Part shown: one piece after another, positions 18,879 through 28,046 of the stretch
Layout: each line of letters opens with the position of its first letter
Numbering within the stretch: position 1 is the stretch's first letter
DNA from: Clostridium fallax
GTDB taxonomy: Bacteria > Bacillota > Clostridia > Clostridiales > Clostridiaceae
NCBI RefSeq assembly: GCF_900129365.1
Contig: NZ_FQVM01000010.1
Coordinates: 1-64,000 of the forward strand
Direction: 5' to 3'
DNA length: 64,000 nucleotides
Notes under the pieces: generated by a model
Seen by the model: the letters and a program-made list of their open reading frames with translations, nothing else
The model's database searches: none
What the model was told of the DNA's origin: nothing
Made by a program: the position numbers and the translations under genes

Positions 18879-19823
18879 TTATAAAATAAAAGTAAATATA
18901 AATATATAAATTGGTATAAAGATAAAACTAAATAATAAAGTTACTGGATTCATTATAGTAGCAAACTTATAATCTCCATTATATTTTTTAGACATTATAG
19001 CAACTAAATTCATAACAGGCATTGATGCCATAACAATAAATACTTCTTTATTTATTGTTTTAAGGTTTGTGAAAGATAGTATAAATGCCATTAAAATAGG
19101 AGCTACAATAAATCTTCCAAAGATAATTGAAATAGATTTTTTATTAAACCTAAAACTTTTTAAATCAACATTACTTAAAATAGAGCCTATAAACATGGCT
19201 GCTAAAGGAGTAGTCAAACCTCCAAGGTAAGAAAAACTTTCTAATAAAAACTTAGGAAGTTTAATATTAAGTAAAATTAATAATATTGAAATTATAAATG
19301 CAATTAAAGGAGGTGTTATTAGATTTTTTAAATTTTCCAAAGGACAATTTAAATCTTTTTTTTTACAAGTATCTCTTTTTATAAAATATACACCAACAGT
19401 CCAAAAGCATAAAGTATTAGCAACATAAAAAGTTAATATATAAGGTAATGCCACATCTTTAAATATAGATAAGCAAACAGGAAGTCCTATAAATATAGAA
19501 TTAGATAGTGAAAAAAGACAACAAAAAGTTCCCTTTTTATTATTTTCTATATTTAGCATTTTAGTAACTATTATGCCTATTAAAAACATTGAAGATTGAC
19601 AAATAAAAGCAAAGATTAATGAGAGAAGCATGGCTGAAAACTCCTCCTGACTAAATTTTGTAGTCATATTAGCTATCATAAAAGCAGGTAATGAAATATA
19701 TATAAGTACTGATGTAATAAAACTATCTGTATGTTTATTACAGATTTTTTTCTTTCCTAAAATATATCCGACAGTTATTAAAATTATTAAAGTTAAAGCT
19801 CCGTTAAAAGCGTTAAATATCAT
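18879..19823 (-). CDS. AEC family (auxin efflux carrier-type) transporter
   Basis: 314 aa, about ten hydrophobic segments in two halves, starting IFNAFNGALTLIILITVGYILGKK. The N-terminal part LIYISLPAFMIANM and the C-terminal SMPVMNLVAIMSKKYNGD...A blocks are typical of the AEC family, which exports or imports organic acids or amino acids. The substrate is unknown. RBS AAAGGAGCTTT precedes the ATG. It reads leftward, just downstream of cca and with only 23 nt between them, so the two are probably one transcript. Confidence 0.85.
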   Translation of the reverse strand: MIFNAFNGALTLIILITVGYILGKKKICNKHTDSFITSVLIYISLPAFMIANMTTKFSQEEFSAMLLSLIFAFICQSSMFLIGIIVTKMLNIENNKKGTFCCLFSLSNSIFIGLPVCLSIFKDVALPYILTFYVANTLCFWTVGVYFIKRDTCKKKDLNCPLENLKNLITPPLIAFIISILLILLNIKLPKFLLESFSYLGGLTTPLAAMFIGSILSNVDLKSFRFNKKSISIIFGRFIVAPILMAFILSFTNLKTINKEVFIVMASMPVMNLVAIMSKKYNGDYKFATIMNPVTLLFSFIFIPIYIFIFTFIL

Positions 19824-19846
19824 AATAAAGCTCCTTTTTAAATAGT

Positions 19847-21187
19847 TTAGTTATTAATATCTTTCAAGATTTTTTTTGATAAGTTTAACAGGATTTCTTT
19901 ATTATTTAATTGGGGATTATCTAAAACTTTATCTAATAATATATCTAAAATTTCACCTATGATTTTACCAGGTTTAATATTTAAATAATTAATTAAATCA
20001 TTACCATTTAAATTTAAATGTTTTGTGCTAATTGGTGCTTTAGAATTTAATATTTCTATGCATTTTGCTTCCATATAATCAACTTTTTCTAAATATAAAA
20101 ATGGAGGAGCAGTAGCTTTTATATCTTCTTTTTGAAGTGTAAATAAATCAAATATTAAGTTCTCACCAACTCTATTAATCATCTTTTTTAATGTTGAATC
20201 TTTAGGGTTAACCAAAACATTCATATGTTCTTTTATAAGTATACAAACTTTATTTATAGTTTCGTTATCAAATTTAAGTCTTTTTAGTATAAATTTAGTT
20301 ATTTCTTCACTTTTTTTATTGTGACCATAAAAATGACCTATATTATTTTCATCTAAAAAGAAACAATGAGGTTTTCCTATATCATGAAAAAGTGCTGCAA
20401 GTCTTAAAATAAGATTAGAAGGTACATTACCTAATACTTGAAGAGTATGATTAAATACATCTTTATTATGATAAGGTGTTCTTTGATCAAATCCTATAGT
20501 AACTTCAAGTTCTGGAATAATTAAGTTTAATAAATTACAATTCTTTAAAAGAATTAAACCCTTAGAAGGTGTTTGGCTTAATAGTATTTTAATAAATTCA
20601 TCTCTTATTCTTTCTATGCTTATATTAGATATAAGATGTCTATTTTCCTTAATAGCTTTAAGGGTATTTTCTTCAATAGAAAAATCTAATTGGCAAGAAA
20701 ATCTTATAGCCCTAAGAATTCTAAGAGCATCCTCTTTAAATCTTTTATTACTTTCTCCTACAGTTTTTATTATCTTGTTTTTTAAATCTTCTTTTCCGTT
20801 AAAAAAGTCTATTAAACCTTCTTTTTCATTATAGGCCATAGCATTTATTGTAAAATCTCTTCTAGATAAATCTTTTTCAATATTAGAAACAAATATAACT
20901 TCTTTAGGATGACGATTATCTTTATATTCACCATCAATTCTATAAGTTGTAATTTCAAAGGATTCATTATTTATTAATACAGTTATAGTTCCATGCTTTA
21001 TTCCAGTAGGAATGGTTTTTTCAAATATATTTATTATATCTTGAGGTAAAGCATTAGTTGCTATATCAAAATCTTTAGGCTTTTTATTCAATAAAAAATC
21101 TCTTACAGAGCCGCCTACTATAAAAGCTTCAAAGTTATTTTTATATAATTCACTTATTATATATTTAACATTATTAGAAATTTGCAT
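19847..21187 (-). CDS. cca: CCA-adding tRNA nucleotidyltransferase
   Basis: 446 aa. The N-terminal poly(A)-polymerase/CCA head has AFIVGGSVRDFLL, the DFDIATNA acid pair, and RRDFTINAMAYN. An HD domain follows (LAALFHDIGKP) with further histidines. It repairs or adds the 3' CCA of tRNA. The HD domain would give phosphohydrolase activity on 2',3'-cyclic or 2'-phosphate ends. Since tRNA genes here encode CCA, the role is likely repair. A poly(A) polymerase function cannot be fully excluded by eye. RBS AAAGGAGTGA. Confidence 0.85.
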   Translation of the reverse strand: MQISNNVKYIISELYKNNFEAFIVGGSVRDFLLNKKPKDFDIATNALPQDIINIFEKTIPTGIKHGTITVLINNESFEITTYRIDGEYKDNRHPKEVIFVSNIEKDLSRRDFTINAMAYNEKEGLIDFFNGKEDLKNKIIKTVGESNKRFKEDALRILRAIRFSCQLDFSIEENTLKAIKENRHLISNISIERIRDEFIKILLSQTPSKGLILLKNCNLLNLIIPELEVTIGFDQRTPYHNKDVFNHTLQVLGNVPSNLILRLAALFHDIGKPHCFFLDENNIGHFYGHNKKSEEITKFILKRLKFDNETINKVCILIKEHMNVLVNPKDSTLKKMINRVGENLIFDLFTLQKEDIKATAPPFLYLEKVDYMEAKCIEILNSKAPISTKHLNLNGNDLINYLNIKPGKIIGEILDILLDKVLDNPQLNNKEILLNLSKKILKDINN

Positions 21188-21323
21188 TTATTTTCACTCC
21201 TTTTCATATTTATATTCTATCAAAAAATATTTTGATATGTTTAAATATAAAATAAACCGTTATAATTATATATGAACAATATTTTTTTATTTAATAATTT
21301 AGTCGATGAAAGGAAGAGATTTA

Positions 21324-22289
21324 GTGAGTATACCTGAAAAAGCAATAAATGAATTTATACAAGGTGAAAGAATAGAAGGTTTCTTTCTTATAAAATCTGT
21401 CAACTGTAAAACTGCTAATGCTAATGGCAAAAAGTACTTAGATTTTGTTATTGGTGATAATACTGGAGAGATAGCAGCTAAACTATGGGAAGTTAATAAT
21501 GAAAATGAAAACGCATTTAAAGAAAACACTTTAGTTAAAATAAGAGGAATAGTAGTAGCTTGGCAATCCTCTTTACAATTAAAGATAGAACTTATAAGAA
21601 ATTTAAATGATGATGATCATGTTAATATAGAAAATTATATACAAACAGCTCCTTATAGCAGTAAAGATATGTTTAATGAGATAAATGGTATTATAGGTAG
21701 AATGAGTAATGATGATATAAAGAAAATAGTTAGGGAAATGTTTTTAAATAATGAAGATAAACTTATGTACTATCCAGCTGCTAAGAAGAATCACCATTCA
21801 ATAAGGGGTGGACTATTATATCATATCTTAACTATGTTAAAAGTTGCGAAGCAATTAACTTTAATATATGATTTTCTAAATGAAGACTTATTATATGCTG
21901 GAGTTATACTGCATGATTTAGCTAAGATTAAGGAAATGGATGCAAGTAATTTAGGTATAGTAAGTGAATATACATTAGAGGGAACCTTATTAGGGCATAT
22001 AACAGAAGGAATAAAGGATATAGAAGTAACAGGTATTAAATTAGGTGTAGATAAAGAAATTATAATATTATTACAACATATGGTATTATCACATCACTAT
22101 GAGCCTGAATACGGTAGTCCTATTAAACCTATGATTCCAGAGGCTGAAGTTCTACATTATTTAGATGTATTAGATGCAAGAATGTATGATATGAGAAAAG
22201 CTATTAGGGAAACTAAAGTAGGAGATTTTTCAGAAAGAATATGGTCTTTAGAAAATAGAAGAATTTATAATCACAAATTAACTAAATAA
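21324..22289 (+). CDS. YhaM-like 3'-5' exoribonuclease (OB fold + HD)
   Basis: 321 aa from a GTG start. AAAGGAAG sits just upstream, whereas the in-frame ATG at 21306 has no RBS. An N-terminal OB-fold nucleic-acid-binding domain (FLIKSVNCKTANANGKKYLDFVIGD) is followed by an HD domain (HHSIRGGLLYHILTML, AGVILHDLAKIKE, LLQHMVLSHHYEPE). This is the architecture and length of Bacillus YhaM, a Mn-dependent 3'-5' exonuclease that matures and degrades mRNA ends. It is divergent from cca, with 136 bases between. Confidence 0.85.
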   Translation: MSIPEKAINEFIQGERIEGFFLIKSVNCKTANANGKKYLDFVIGDNTGEIAAKLWEVNNENENAFKENTLVKIRGIVVAWQSSLQLKIELIRNLNDDDHVNIENYIQTAPYSSKDMFNEINGIIGRMSNDDIKKIVREMFLNNEDKLMYYPAAKKNHHSIRGGLLYHILTMLKVAKQLTLIYDFLNEDLLYAGVILHDLAKIKEMDASNLGIVSEYTLEGTLLGHITEGIKDIEVTGIKLGVDKEIIILLQHMVLSHHYEPEYGSPIKPMIPEAEVLHYLDVLDARMYDMRKAIRETKVGDFSERIWSLENRRIYNHKLTK

Positions 22290-22301
22290 AACTAAAATTA
22301 A

Positions 22302-22356
22302 GAAGCTATGAATTTTAAAATTTTTATTATAATATTTTAAATTCATAGCTTTTTAT
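22302..22356 (+). terminator. Terminator after the yhaM-like gene
   Basis: The hairpin AAGCTATGAATTT/AAATTCATAGCTT is followed by TTTATTT. Confidence 0.8.
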
Positions 22357-22446
22357 TTAAGGTATTTTTATAAAAAATATATAAATAAATTTAATTTATA
22401 ATATAAAGATATTCATAGACAAACTTTTATTTATTTTAAGTTTTAA

Positions 22447-23703
22447 TTAGTTAATTATAAGTTTGGAACCTATAGTGACATTATCATGTATCCACTTAGC
22501 ATCATCTATAGCTAATCTAATACAACCATGAGAGGCAGGAGTACCTAAGGTATAATCTACTATGGTTTCTTTATCCTTAGCAAAAGGGATAGAGTGGAAC
22601 ATATAGCCATCTATAAAGGTAGTCCAGTACTTTCCTCCTTGCTCATATTCAGGAGCATAGAACCATTCGCCACGTTTTTTTGTTGTATATGTGCCTTTAG
22701 GTGTTTCTTTTCCATCAACACCAGTAGAGCATACAAAGTTTTTAATTAATTCCCATTTGTTTTTTGAACCTTTATATACTTGAGTTCTTTGATTTTCTAA
22801 ATCTACATACATAAGATATGGACTACCACTATTTAAATTTAGAGTATTTATATTATTTGAAGTTATTTTTGTTGTAATAGTAGATGCAGAAGCGGAAGCT
22901 TCTTTTGATTTAGATTCTTCTTTAGAAGTATTTTTTTCATTTGATTTTTTAGATGTTTCCTTAGAATTATTTTTATTTAGGATTTCATCTTTTTTTAATT
23001 TATATTGATCTATTTTAGATAAAATTTCTTTATCATTCCCATAATAGGTCATATTTTCTTCTAAGATCGCAATTGCTTTAGAATAGTATCTTTGAGATGC
23101 TAATTCTTCAGAAGATTTTAAGGCTTTTTCTTTCATTTTAATTGATATTAATTGTTTATAATTTAATGATTCCATGTAATTTTCATCAAAAGCTATTACT
23201 TTATTAAAAGAATTGAAAGCTCCAACATAATCCTTATCATTAAACTTTTGTACTGCAGAATTAAAAGTTGTTTGAGAATCATTTAATATAATTAATGATT
23301 CTTTTAAGTTTTTTATATCTTCATTTATAACATTAAATCTTTCCATTTCAGTAACTATAGCAAGTAAGGTTAAGTCATTTATCTCATTGTTATCATATTT
23401 TTGTGATAATGAGTTTAATTCATTTGAAAAGTATTTTTTCATATCATTTTTTAGTAATAAATGTTTCATAGGATTAAGCTTGCCTTTATTTAAAATTAAA
23501 TTATTAGCTTCTATATATTTTCCGTCACTAAATAAGCTAGAAAATGAGTTGAAAATTTTATTGTAGGACAAAACTGTAGAAAATATAAATATAAAACAAA
23601 TCATTAAAAGTGAAGAATATAATATGAAAAATTTCTTTCCTTTTGCAAAGCTTAAGATATTTTTAAGGAAAGATTTTTTTGATTTGTTTTCATTTTTAAG
23701 CAT
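22447..23703 (-). CDS. Membrane-anchored L,D-transpeptidase (YkuD)
   Basis: 418 aa. A single N-terminal transmembrane anchor (~27-46) is followed by a helical, TPR-like region (~50-235) and a Lys/Ser/Glu-rich linker (~245-275). The C-terminal YkuD domain starts at YLMYVDLENQRTQVYKG and has the catalytic motif SHGCIRL with Cys394 and its His partner at 392. It makes 3-3 peptidoglycan cross-links or attaches proteins outside the membrane. RBS AAGGGAGTGG. It reads leftward, divergent from the DUF1189 genes. Confidence 0.9.
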   Translation of the reverse strand: MLKNENKSKKSFLKNILSFAKGKKFFILYSSLLMICFIFIFSTVLSYNKIFNSFSSLFSDGKYIEANNLILNKGKLNPMKHLLLKNDMKKYFSNELNSLSQKYDNNEINDLTLLAIVTEMERFNVINEDIKNLKESLIILNDSQTTFNSAVQKFNDKDYVGAFNSFNKVIAFDENYMESLNYKQLISIKMKEKALKSSEELASQRYYSKAIAILEENMTYYGNDKEILSKIDQYKLKKDEILNKNNSKETSKKSNEKNTSKEESKSKEASASASTITTKITSNNINTLNLNSGSPYLMYVDLENQRTQVYKGSKNKWELIKNFVCSTGVDGKETPKGTYTTKKRGEWFYAPEYEQGGKYWTTFIDGYMFHSIPFAKDKETIVDYTLGTPASHGCIRLAIDDAKWIHDNVTIGSKLIIN

Positions 23704-23814
23704 AAAACCACTCCCTTTAAATTATTTATCTAAATTATGGACAAAAACTCTAAAAGTTAAACATTGATAATAAATTTTATTTTATGGATAAACTATAAAA
23801 AAGGAGTGAGATTT

Positions 23815-24594
23815 ATGGATAAGATTTCTTTTAAAGATAGATTAATAATAAGCATATATAAGCCTAAAAATTATATATTATTATATAAAGATAGATTTTT
23901 TAGAGCATTAATTTATATAGTGATAATTTCTTTCATATTAGGGATTATAAGCTTTTTTAATATATTTCATAAGTATAATAAGTTTATAAATTCTGTAGAA
24001 ATAGAAGTTAAAAATAACTTTCCAGATTTTAGTTTTCATAATGGTATATTACATGTAAATCAAAAAGATGAAATAGTAATAAAAAATAGTGGTGGCCTAG
24101 AGATAATAATAGATACAAGAGATGGCGAAGGGAATATAATAAATAATTATTTATATGGTAGGGATAAGGTTATATTAGTCTTAAAAGATAAGATAATTTA
24201 TAAAAGTAAAGATAAAATAGATGAAACTCAATTAGATACATTTAAAAAAATAACTTTAAATAAAGAAAAATTTATAAAGTATGTTTTTAAATTTAAATTA
24301 GGATTAATAACATTAATAATAATATTTCCTTTTTTAATTTTTATTATAAATATATTCTCTTGTTTTTTATTGACATTGCTTGGAGTTTTAATTACTTCAG
24401 TATTAAAAATAAAAATTTCTTTTGTTGATTTATTTAAGCTAAGTATATATTCAAACACTTTTCCTTCAATTTTAAAATCTATTTTTATGTTATTCGGATT
24501 CTCGAATAATAAGTTTAATTACATATACATAATTTTAGGATCATTTTATTTAATTTTTTCTATAAAATATATAACTATTAACCTGGAAAAATAA
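23815..24594 (+). CDS. DUF1189 family membrane protein, first of two
   Basis: 259 aa. One transmembrane segment near residues 30-52 is followed by a mid region of about 110 soluble residues (NFPDFSFHNGILHVN typical), then about three membrane segments to the C-terminus. Family function is unknown. The start at 23815 follows AAGGAGTGAG, and the upstream in-frame ATG at 23764 lacks one. It is paralogous in layout to the next gene, 87 nt downstream. Confidence 0.75.
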   Translation: MDKISFKDRLIISIYKPKNYILLYKDRFFRALIYIVIISFILGIISFFNIFHKYNKFINSVEIEVKNNFPDFSFHNGILHVNQKDEIVIKNSGGLEIIIDTRDGEGNIINNYLYGRDKVILVLKDKIIYKSKDKIDETQLDTFKKITLNKEKFIKYVFKFKLGLITLIIIFPFLIFIINIFSCFLLTLLGVLITSVLKIKISFVDLFKLSIYSNTFPSILKSIFMLFGFSNNKFNYIYIILGSFYLIFSIKYITINLEK

Positions 24595-24681
24595 ACTTAT
24601 AAATTATATTGGTAAACATATGTAAAATATATGTTTAAAATAGTATAATTAAATATAGAACTTATCCTATGGGGTGAAATT

Positions 24682-25485
24682 ATGGAAATAAAGGATGGTT
24701 TTTTCACAGAATTTATAAATGCTATATTTAACTTTAAGTATTATATAAATTTTAAAAATAGTACTGTAAAAAAAGCTTTTGGATTTTTATTTATATTAGC
24801 TTTATTTTTTGGTGTCATAGAAGGCATAGGAGGAAGTGTAAGCTATATACAAAATATAAATAGATTAAAAGGCGATATAAAAAGTGGAATAATTGATTTT
24901 GAGTTTAAAAATGGAGAAGTTAATATTTCAAAAAGTCCATATATATTAAGTAAAGATGAAAATTTAATATTTATAGATACTAATTTAGAATATAAAGAAT
25001 TTAATAAGAACTTATTAAAAAAATATAATATAGATAATAAACCTAATGTACTTTTAATATTTAAAGATAAGCTTATACTTATAAATGATTTTAAAGATGT
25101 TCAAAAGATTAATTTTGGAGATTTAGAAAAGGTTAATTTTGGAACAAATCAATTGTTAACGATTTTAGCAGTTTTAAAAGCTGGATCTATATTTATAATT
25201 CTTTATCAAATAGCTTTTAATTTTATAGGACTTATATTATCTTCAATATTAATAGCTTTAATTGGTTTACTTATAAGCATTTTATTAAGAGTTAAAATAT
25301 CTATTTTTGATATATATAAAGTTTCAGTATATTGTTTGGTACTTCCAACAACTATATCAACAATATTTTTCTTATTTAAGTTTAAAGTACCTTATTTTTA
25401 TATAATGTATATATTGTTATCATTAGTATATTTAATATTTGTTATTAAAGAACTTAAAGATAACCTAAATAATAAACAAATTTAA
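24682..25485 (+). CDS. DUF1189 family membrane protein, second of two
   Basis: 267 aa with the same plan as its neighbour: an N-terminal transmembrane segment (~31-52), a soluble domain beginning IDFEFKNGEVNISKSPYIL, and three C-terminal membrane segments (LRVKISIFDIYKVSVY loop). The pair probably arose by tandem duplication, though amino-acid divergence is high. RBS GGGGTGAAA. pepT follows after 26 nt, so a single transcript through pepT is possible. Confidence 0.75.
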   Translation: MEIKDGFFTEFINAIFNFKYYINFKNSTVKKAFGFLFILALFFGVIEGIGGSVSYIQNINRLKGDIKSGIIDFEFKNGEVNISKSPYILSKDENLIFIDTNLEYKEFNKNLLKKYNIDNKPNVLLIFKDKLILINDFKDVQKINFGDLEKVNFGTNQLLTILAVLKAGSIFIILYQIAFNFIGLILSSILIALIGLLISILLRVKISIFDIYKVSVYCLVLPTTISTIFFLFKFKVPYFYIMYILLSLVYLIFVIKELKDNLNNKQI

Positions 25486-25511
25486 TTTTATAAAGGGAGA
25501 GGTGTTTTATA

Positions 25512-26732
25512 ATGAACGTAACAGAAAGATTTTTAAATTACGTAAAGGTCAATACTAAATCAGATGAGACAACAGGTACAACTCCAAGCACAAAGGGTCA
25601 ATTAGAACTTGGAAAGATTCTAGCAGAAGAATTAAAGTCTTTAGGTGTTAAAGATGTCACTATAAGTGAATTTGGATATGTTTACGGAACATTACCTTCC
25701 AATACCTCAAAGAAATTACCAACAATAGGCTTTATATCACATATGGATACATCTCCAGATATGAGTGGCGAAAATATAAAACCTCAATTTGTTAAAAACT
25801 ATAATGGTGAAGATATTATATTAAATAAAGAATTTAATATAGTCTTATCTCCAAAGGAATTTCCTGAATTAAATTTATATAAGGGAAAAACTTTAATAAC
25901 AACAGATGGAACTACACTTTTAGGAGCAGATGATAAAGCTGGTATAGCTGAAATAATAACAGCTATTGAATATCTTATAAATAACCCAGAAATAGAGCAT
26001 GGAACTATAAAAATTGCATTTACTCCTGATGAGGAAATAGGAGAGGGTGCAGATCACTTTGATGTTAAATTCTTTGGAGCAGACTTTGCATATACAGTTG
26101 ATGGTGGAAGACTTGGAGAATTAGAGTATGAAAACTTTAATGCAGCTGCAGCTACAATAACTATAAAAGGTAGAAATGTTCACCCAGGTTCAGCTAAAAA
26201 TAAAATGATAAATTCAATGTTAGTAGCTAATGAGTTTATAAATATGTTACCATCTAATCAAGTTCCTGAAAAAACAGAAGGATACGAAGGGTTTTTCCAT
26301 TTAATAGATATGAAAGGTGATGTAGAAAATTCTACAATAGCTTTTATAATTAGAGATTTCTTTACAGAAGGTTTTGAAAACAGAATAAATCTTATGAAAA
26401 AAATAAGTGAAGAGTTAAATGGAAAATATGGAGAAGGAACTGTTACAGTTAATATAAAAGAACAATATAGAAATATGAAGGAAAAAGTAGAACCTGTTAT
26501 TCATATAGTAGAAACAGCTAAAAAGGCTATGGAGGATTCAGGGGTAGTTCCACAGGTAGTGCCAATAAGAGGTGGTACAGATGGAGCTAGATTATCATTT
26601 ATGGGACTTCCAACACCTAATTTATTTACTGGGGGAGAAAATTTCCACGGAAAGTATGAATTTATACCAACAGAATCAATGGAAAAAGCTGTTGAAGTTA
26701 TTCTTAACATAATAAAATTAAATAGTAAATAA
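25512..26732 (+). CDS. pepT: Peptidase T (tripeptide aminopeptidase)
   Basis: 406 aa, full length for M20B peptidases. It has [10 protein letters not shown] (first zinc ligand His), [19 protein letters not shown] (bridging Asp), [14 protein letters not shown] (Glu catalytic pair), YTVDGG, and the C-terminal [32 protein letters not shown]. It removes the N-terminal residue from tripeptides in the cytoplasm. RBS AAGGGAGAGGTG. It has its own terminator. Confidence 0.97.
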   Translation: MNVTERFLNYVKVNTKSDETTGTTPSTKGQLELGKILAEELKSLGVKDVTISEFGYVYGTLPSNTSKKLPTIGFISHMDTSPDMSGENIKPQFVKNYNGEDIILNKEFNIVLSPKEFPELNLYKGKTLITTDGTTLLGADDKAGIAEIITAIEYLINNPEIEHGTIKIAFTPDEEIGEGADHFDVKFFGADFAYTVDGGRLGELEYENFNAAAATITIKGRNVHPGSAKNKMINSMLVANEFINMLPSNQVPEKTEGYEGFFHLIDMKGDVENSTIAFIIRDFFTEGFENRINLMKKISEELNGKYGEGTVTVNIKEQYRNMKEKVEPVIHIVETAKKAMEDSGVVPQVVPIRGGTDGARLSFMGLPTPNLFTGGENFHGKYEFIPTESMEKAVEVILNIIKLNSK

Positions 26733-26749
26733 TAATTAGAACATATACT

Positions 26750-26787
26750 AAAAAGACCTCTTTGGAGATATCCAAGGAGGTCTTTTT
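26750..26787 (+). terminator. pepT terminator
   Basis: The strong hairpin AAAAAGACCTC/GAGGTCTTTTT encloses GGAGATATCC. Confidence 0.85.
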
Positions 26788-26831
26788 AAGATAATATATA
26801 ATTAATTATAAATATAATTGGAGGGATAACA

Positions 26832-28046
26832 TTGAAAATAATTCATACAGGTGATTGGCATATAGGAAAAATTGTAAATGAATTTAGTATGATACCAGAT
26901 CAAGGATTCATATTAAGAGAATTTTTAAAAGTAATAAAAGAGGAGAATCCTGATGCTATAGTAATAGCTGGAGACTTATATGATAGATCAATTCCTCCTA
27001 TAGAAGCAGTAGAGCTTTTAAATGATGTATTTACTAAGATATTAAATGAATATAAAATACCTATTCTAGCTATAGGTGGAAATCATGATGGAGGAGAAAG
27101 AATATCTTTTGGTAATAAACTTTTTAAAAATAATGGATTATATATAGAGGGAGTATTAAAAAAAGATATAAGTAAGGTATCATTAAAAGATCAATTTGGA
27201 AATGTAAATTTTTATTTAATACCTTATGCAGATCCATCTTTAGTTAGACATATTTATGAAGATTCTGATATAAAAACTCATGAAGATGGAATGAGAAAAA
27301 TAATAGAAAATATAAAGAGTGATATGAATTTAAATGAACGAAATATAGCAGTAGCTCATGGTTATGTAACCTATGTTAAGGAGAAAGACAATAATATTAG
27401 TGAAGAAGCTAATGAAGATTATAAAACTCTTAGAGCTGGTATGGAGATAAGTGATTCTGAAAGACCATTAAGTATAGGTGGTACGGACTTAATAAATGGA
27501 GATATTTTTAAGGATTTTACTTATACAGCCTTAGGACATCTACATGGACCTCAAAAAGTAGGAAGTGATAGAATAAGATATTCAGGGTCTCTCTTAAAGT
27601 ATTCCTTTTCTGAAACTCATCAAAAAAAGAGTATAACTATTATAAATATAGATAAAAATGGTGAATTAGATGTAAAAATAAAACCTATGATATCTTTAAG
27701 AGATATGAGAATTATAAAAGGTAATTTAGAAGAAATTATAAAGCCAGAAGTTTATAATCTTGAAAATAAAGATGATTATATATATGCTATTTTAACAGAC
27801 GAAGGGGAGATTATAGATCCAATATCTAAACTTAGATCAGTTTATCCTAATGTAATGGGATTATCAAGAGAATATATTAATGCAAGGGAAAGTTCAAGGA
27901 CTTCAGCGTCTAATGGCTATAAAAATAGAACTAAATTAGAATTATTTAAAGAGTTTTATAATTCTATTACAGGAAAGGAATTAGATAATAAAAAAGAAGA
28001 AGTTATGACAAAAATTATAGAGGAAGTTGAAAAGGAGGAAATATAA
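26832..28046 (+). CDS. sbcD: Exonuclease subunit SbcD (Mre11-like)
   Basis: 404 aa, TTG start behind TGGAGGG. Calcineurin-like phosphoesterase motifs are in order: HTGDWHIGK, AGDLYDR, GGNHDGGER, VAHGY and ALGHLHGPQ. It is the nuclease partner of SbcC, opening DNA hairpins and protein-blocked ends. The stop codon abuts the sbcC ATG directly. Confidence 0.95.
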   Translation: MKIIHTGDWHIGKIVNEFSMIPDQGFILREFLKVIKEENPDAIVIAGDLYDRSIPPIEAVELLNDVFTKILNEYKIPILAIGGNHDGGERISFGNKLFKNNGLYIEGVLKKDISKVSLKDQFGNVNFYLIPYADPSLVRHIYEDSDIKTHEDGMRKIIENIKSDMNLNERNIAVAHGYVTYVKEKDNNISEEANEDYKTLRAGMEISDSERPLSIGGTDLINGDIFKDFTYTALGHLHGPQKVGSDRIRYSGSLLKYSFSETHQKKSITIINIDKNGELDVKIKPMISLRDMRIIKGNLEEIIKPEVYNLENKDDYIYAILTDEGEIIDPISKLRSVYPNVMGLSREYINARESSRTSASNGYKNRTKLELFKEFYNSITGKELDNKKEEVMTKIIEEVEKEEI

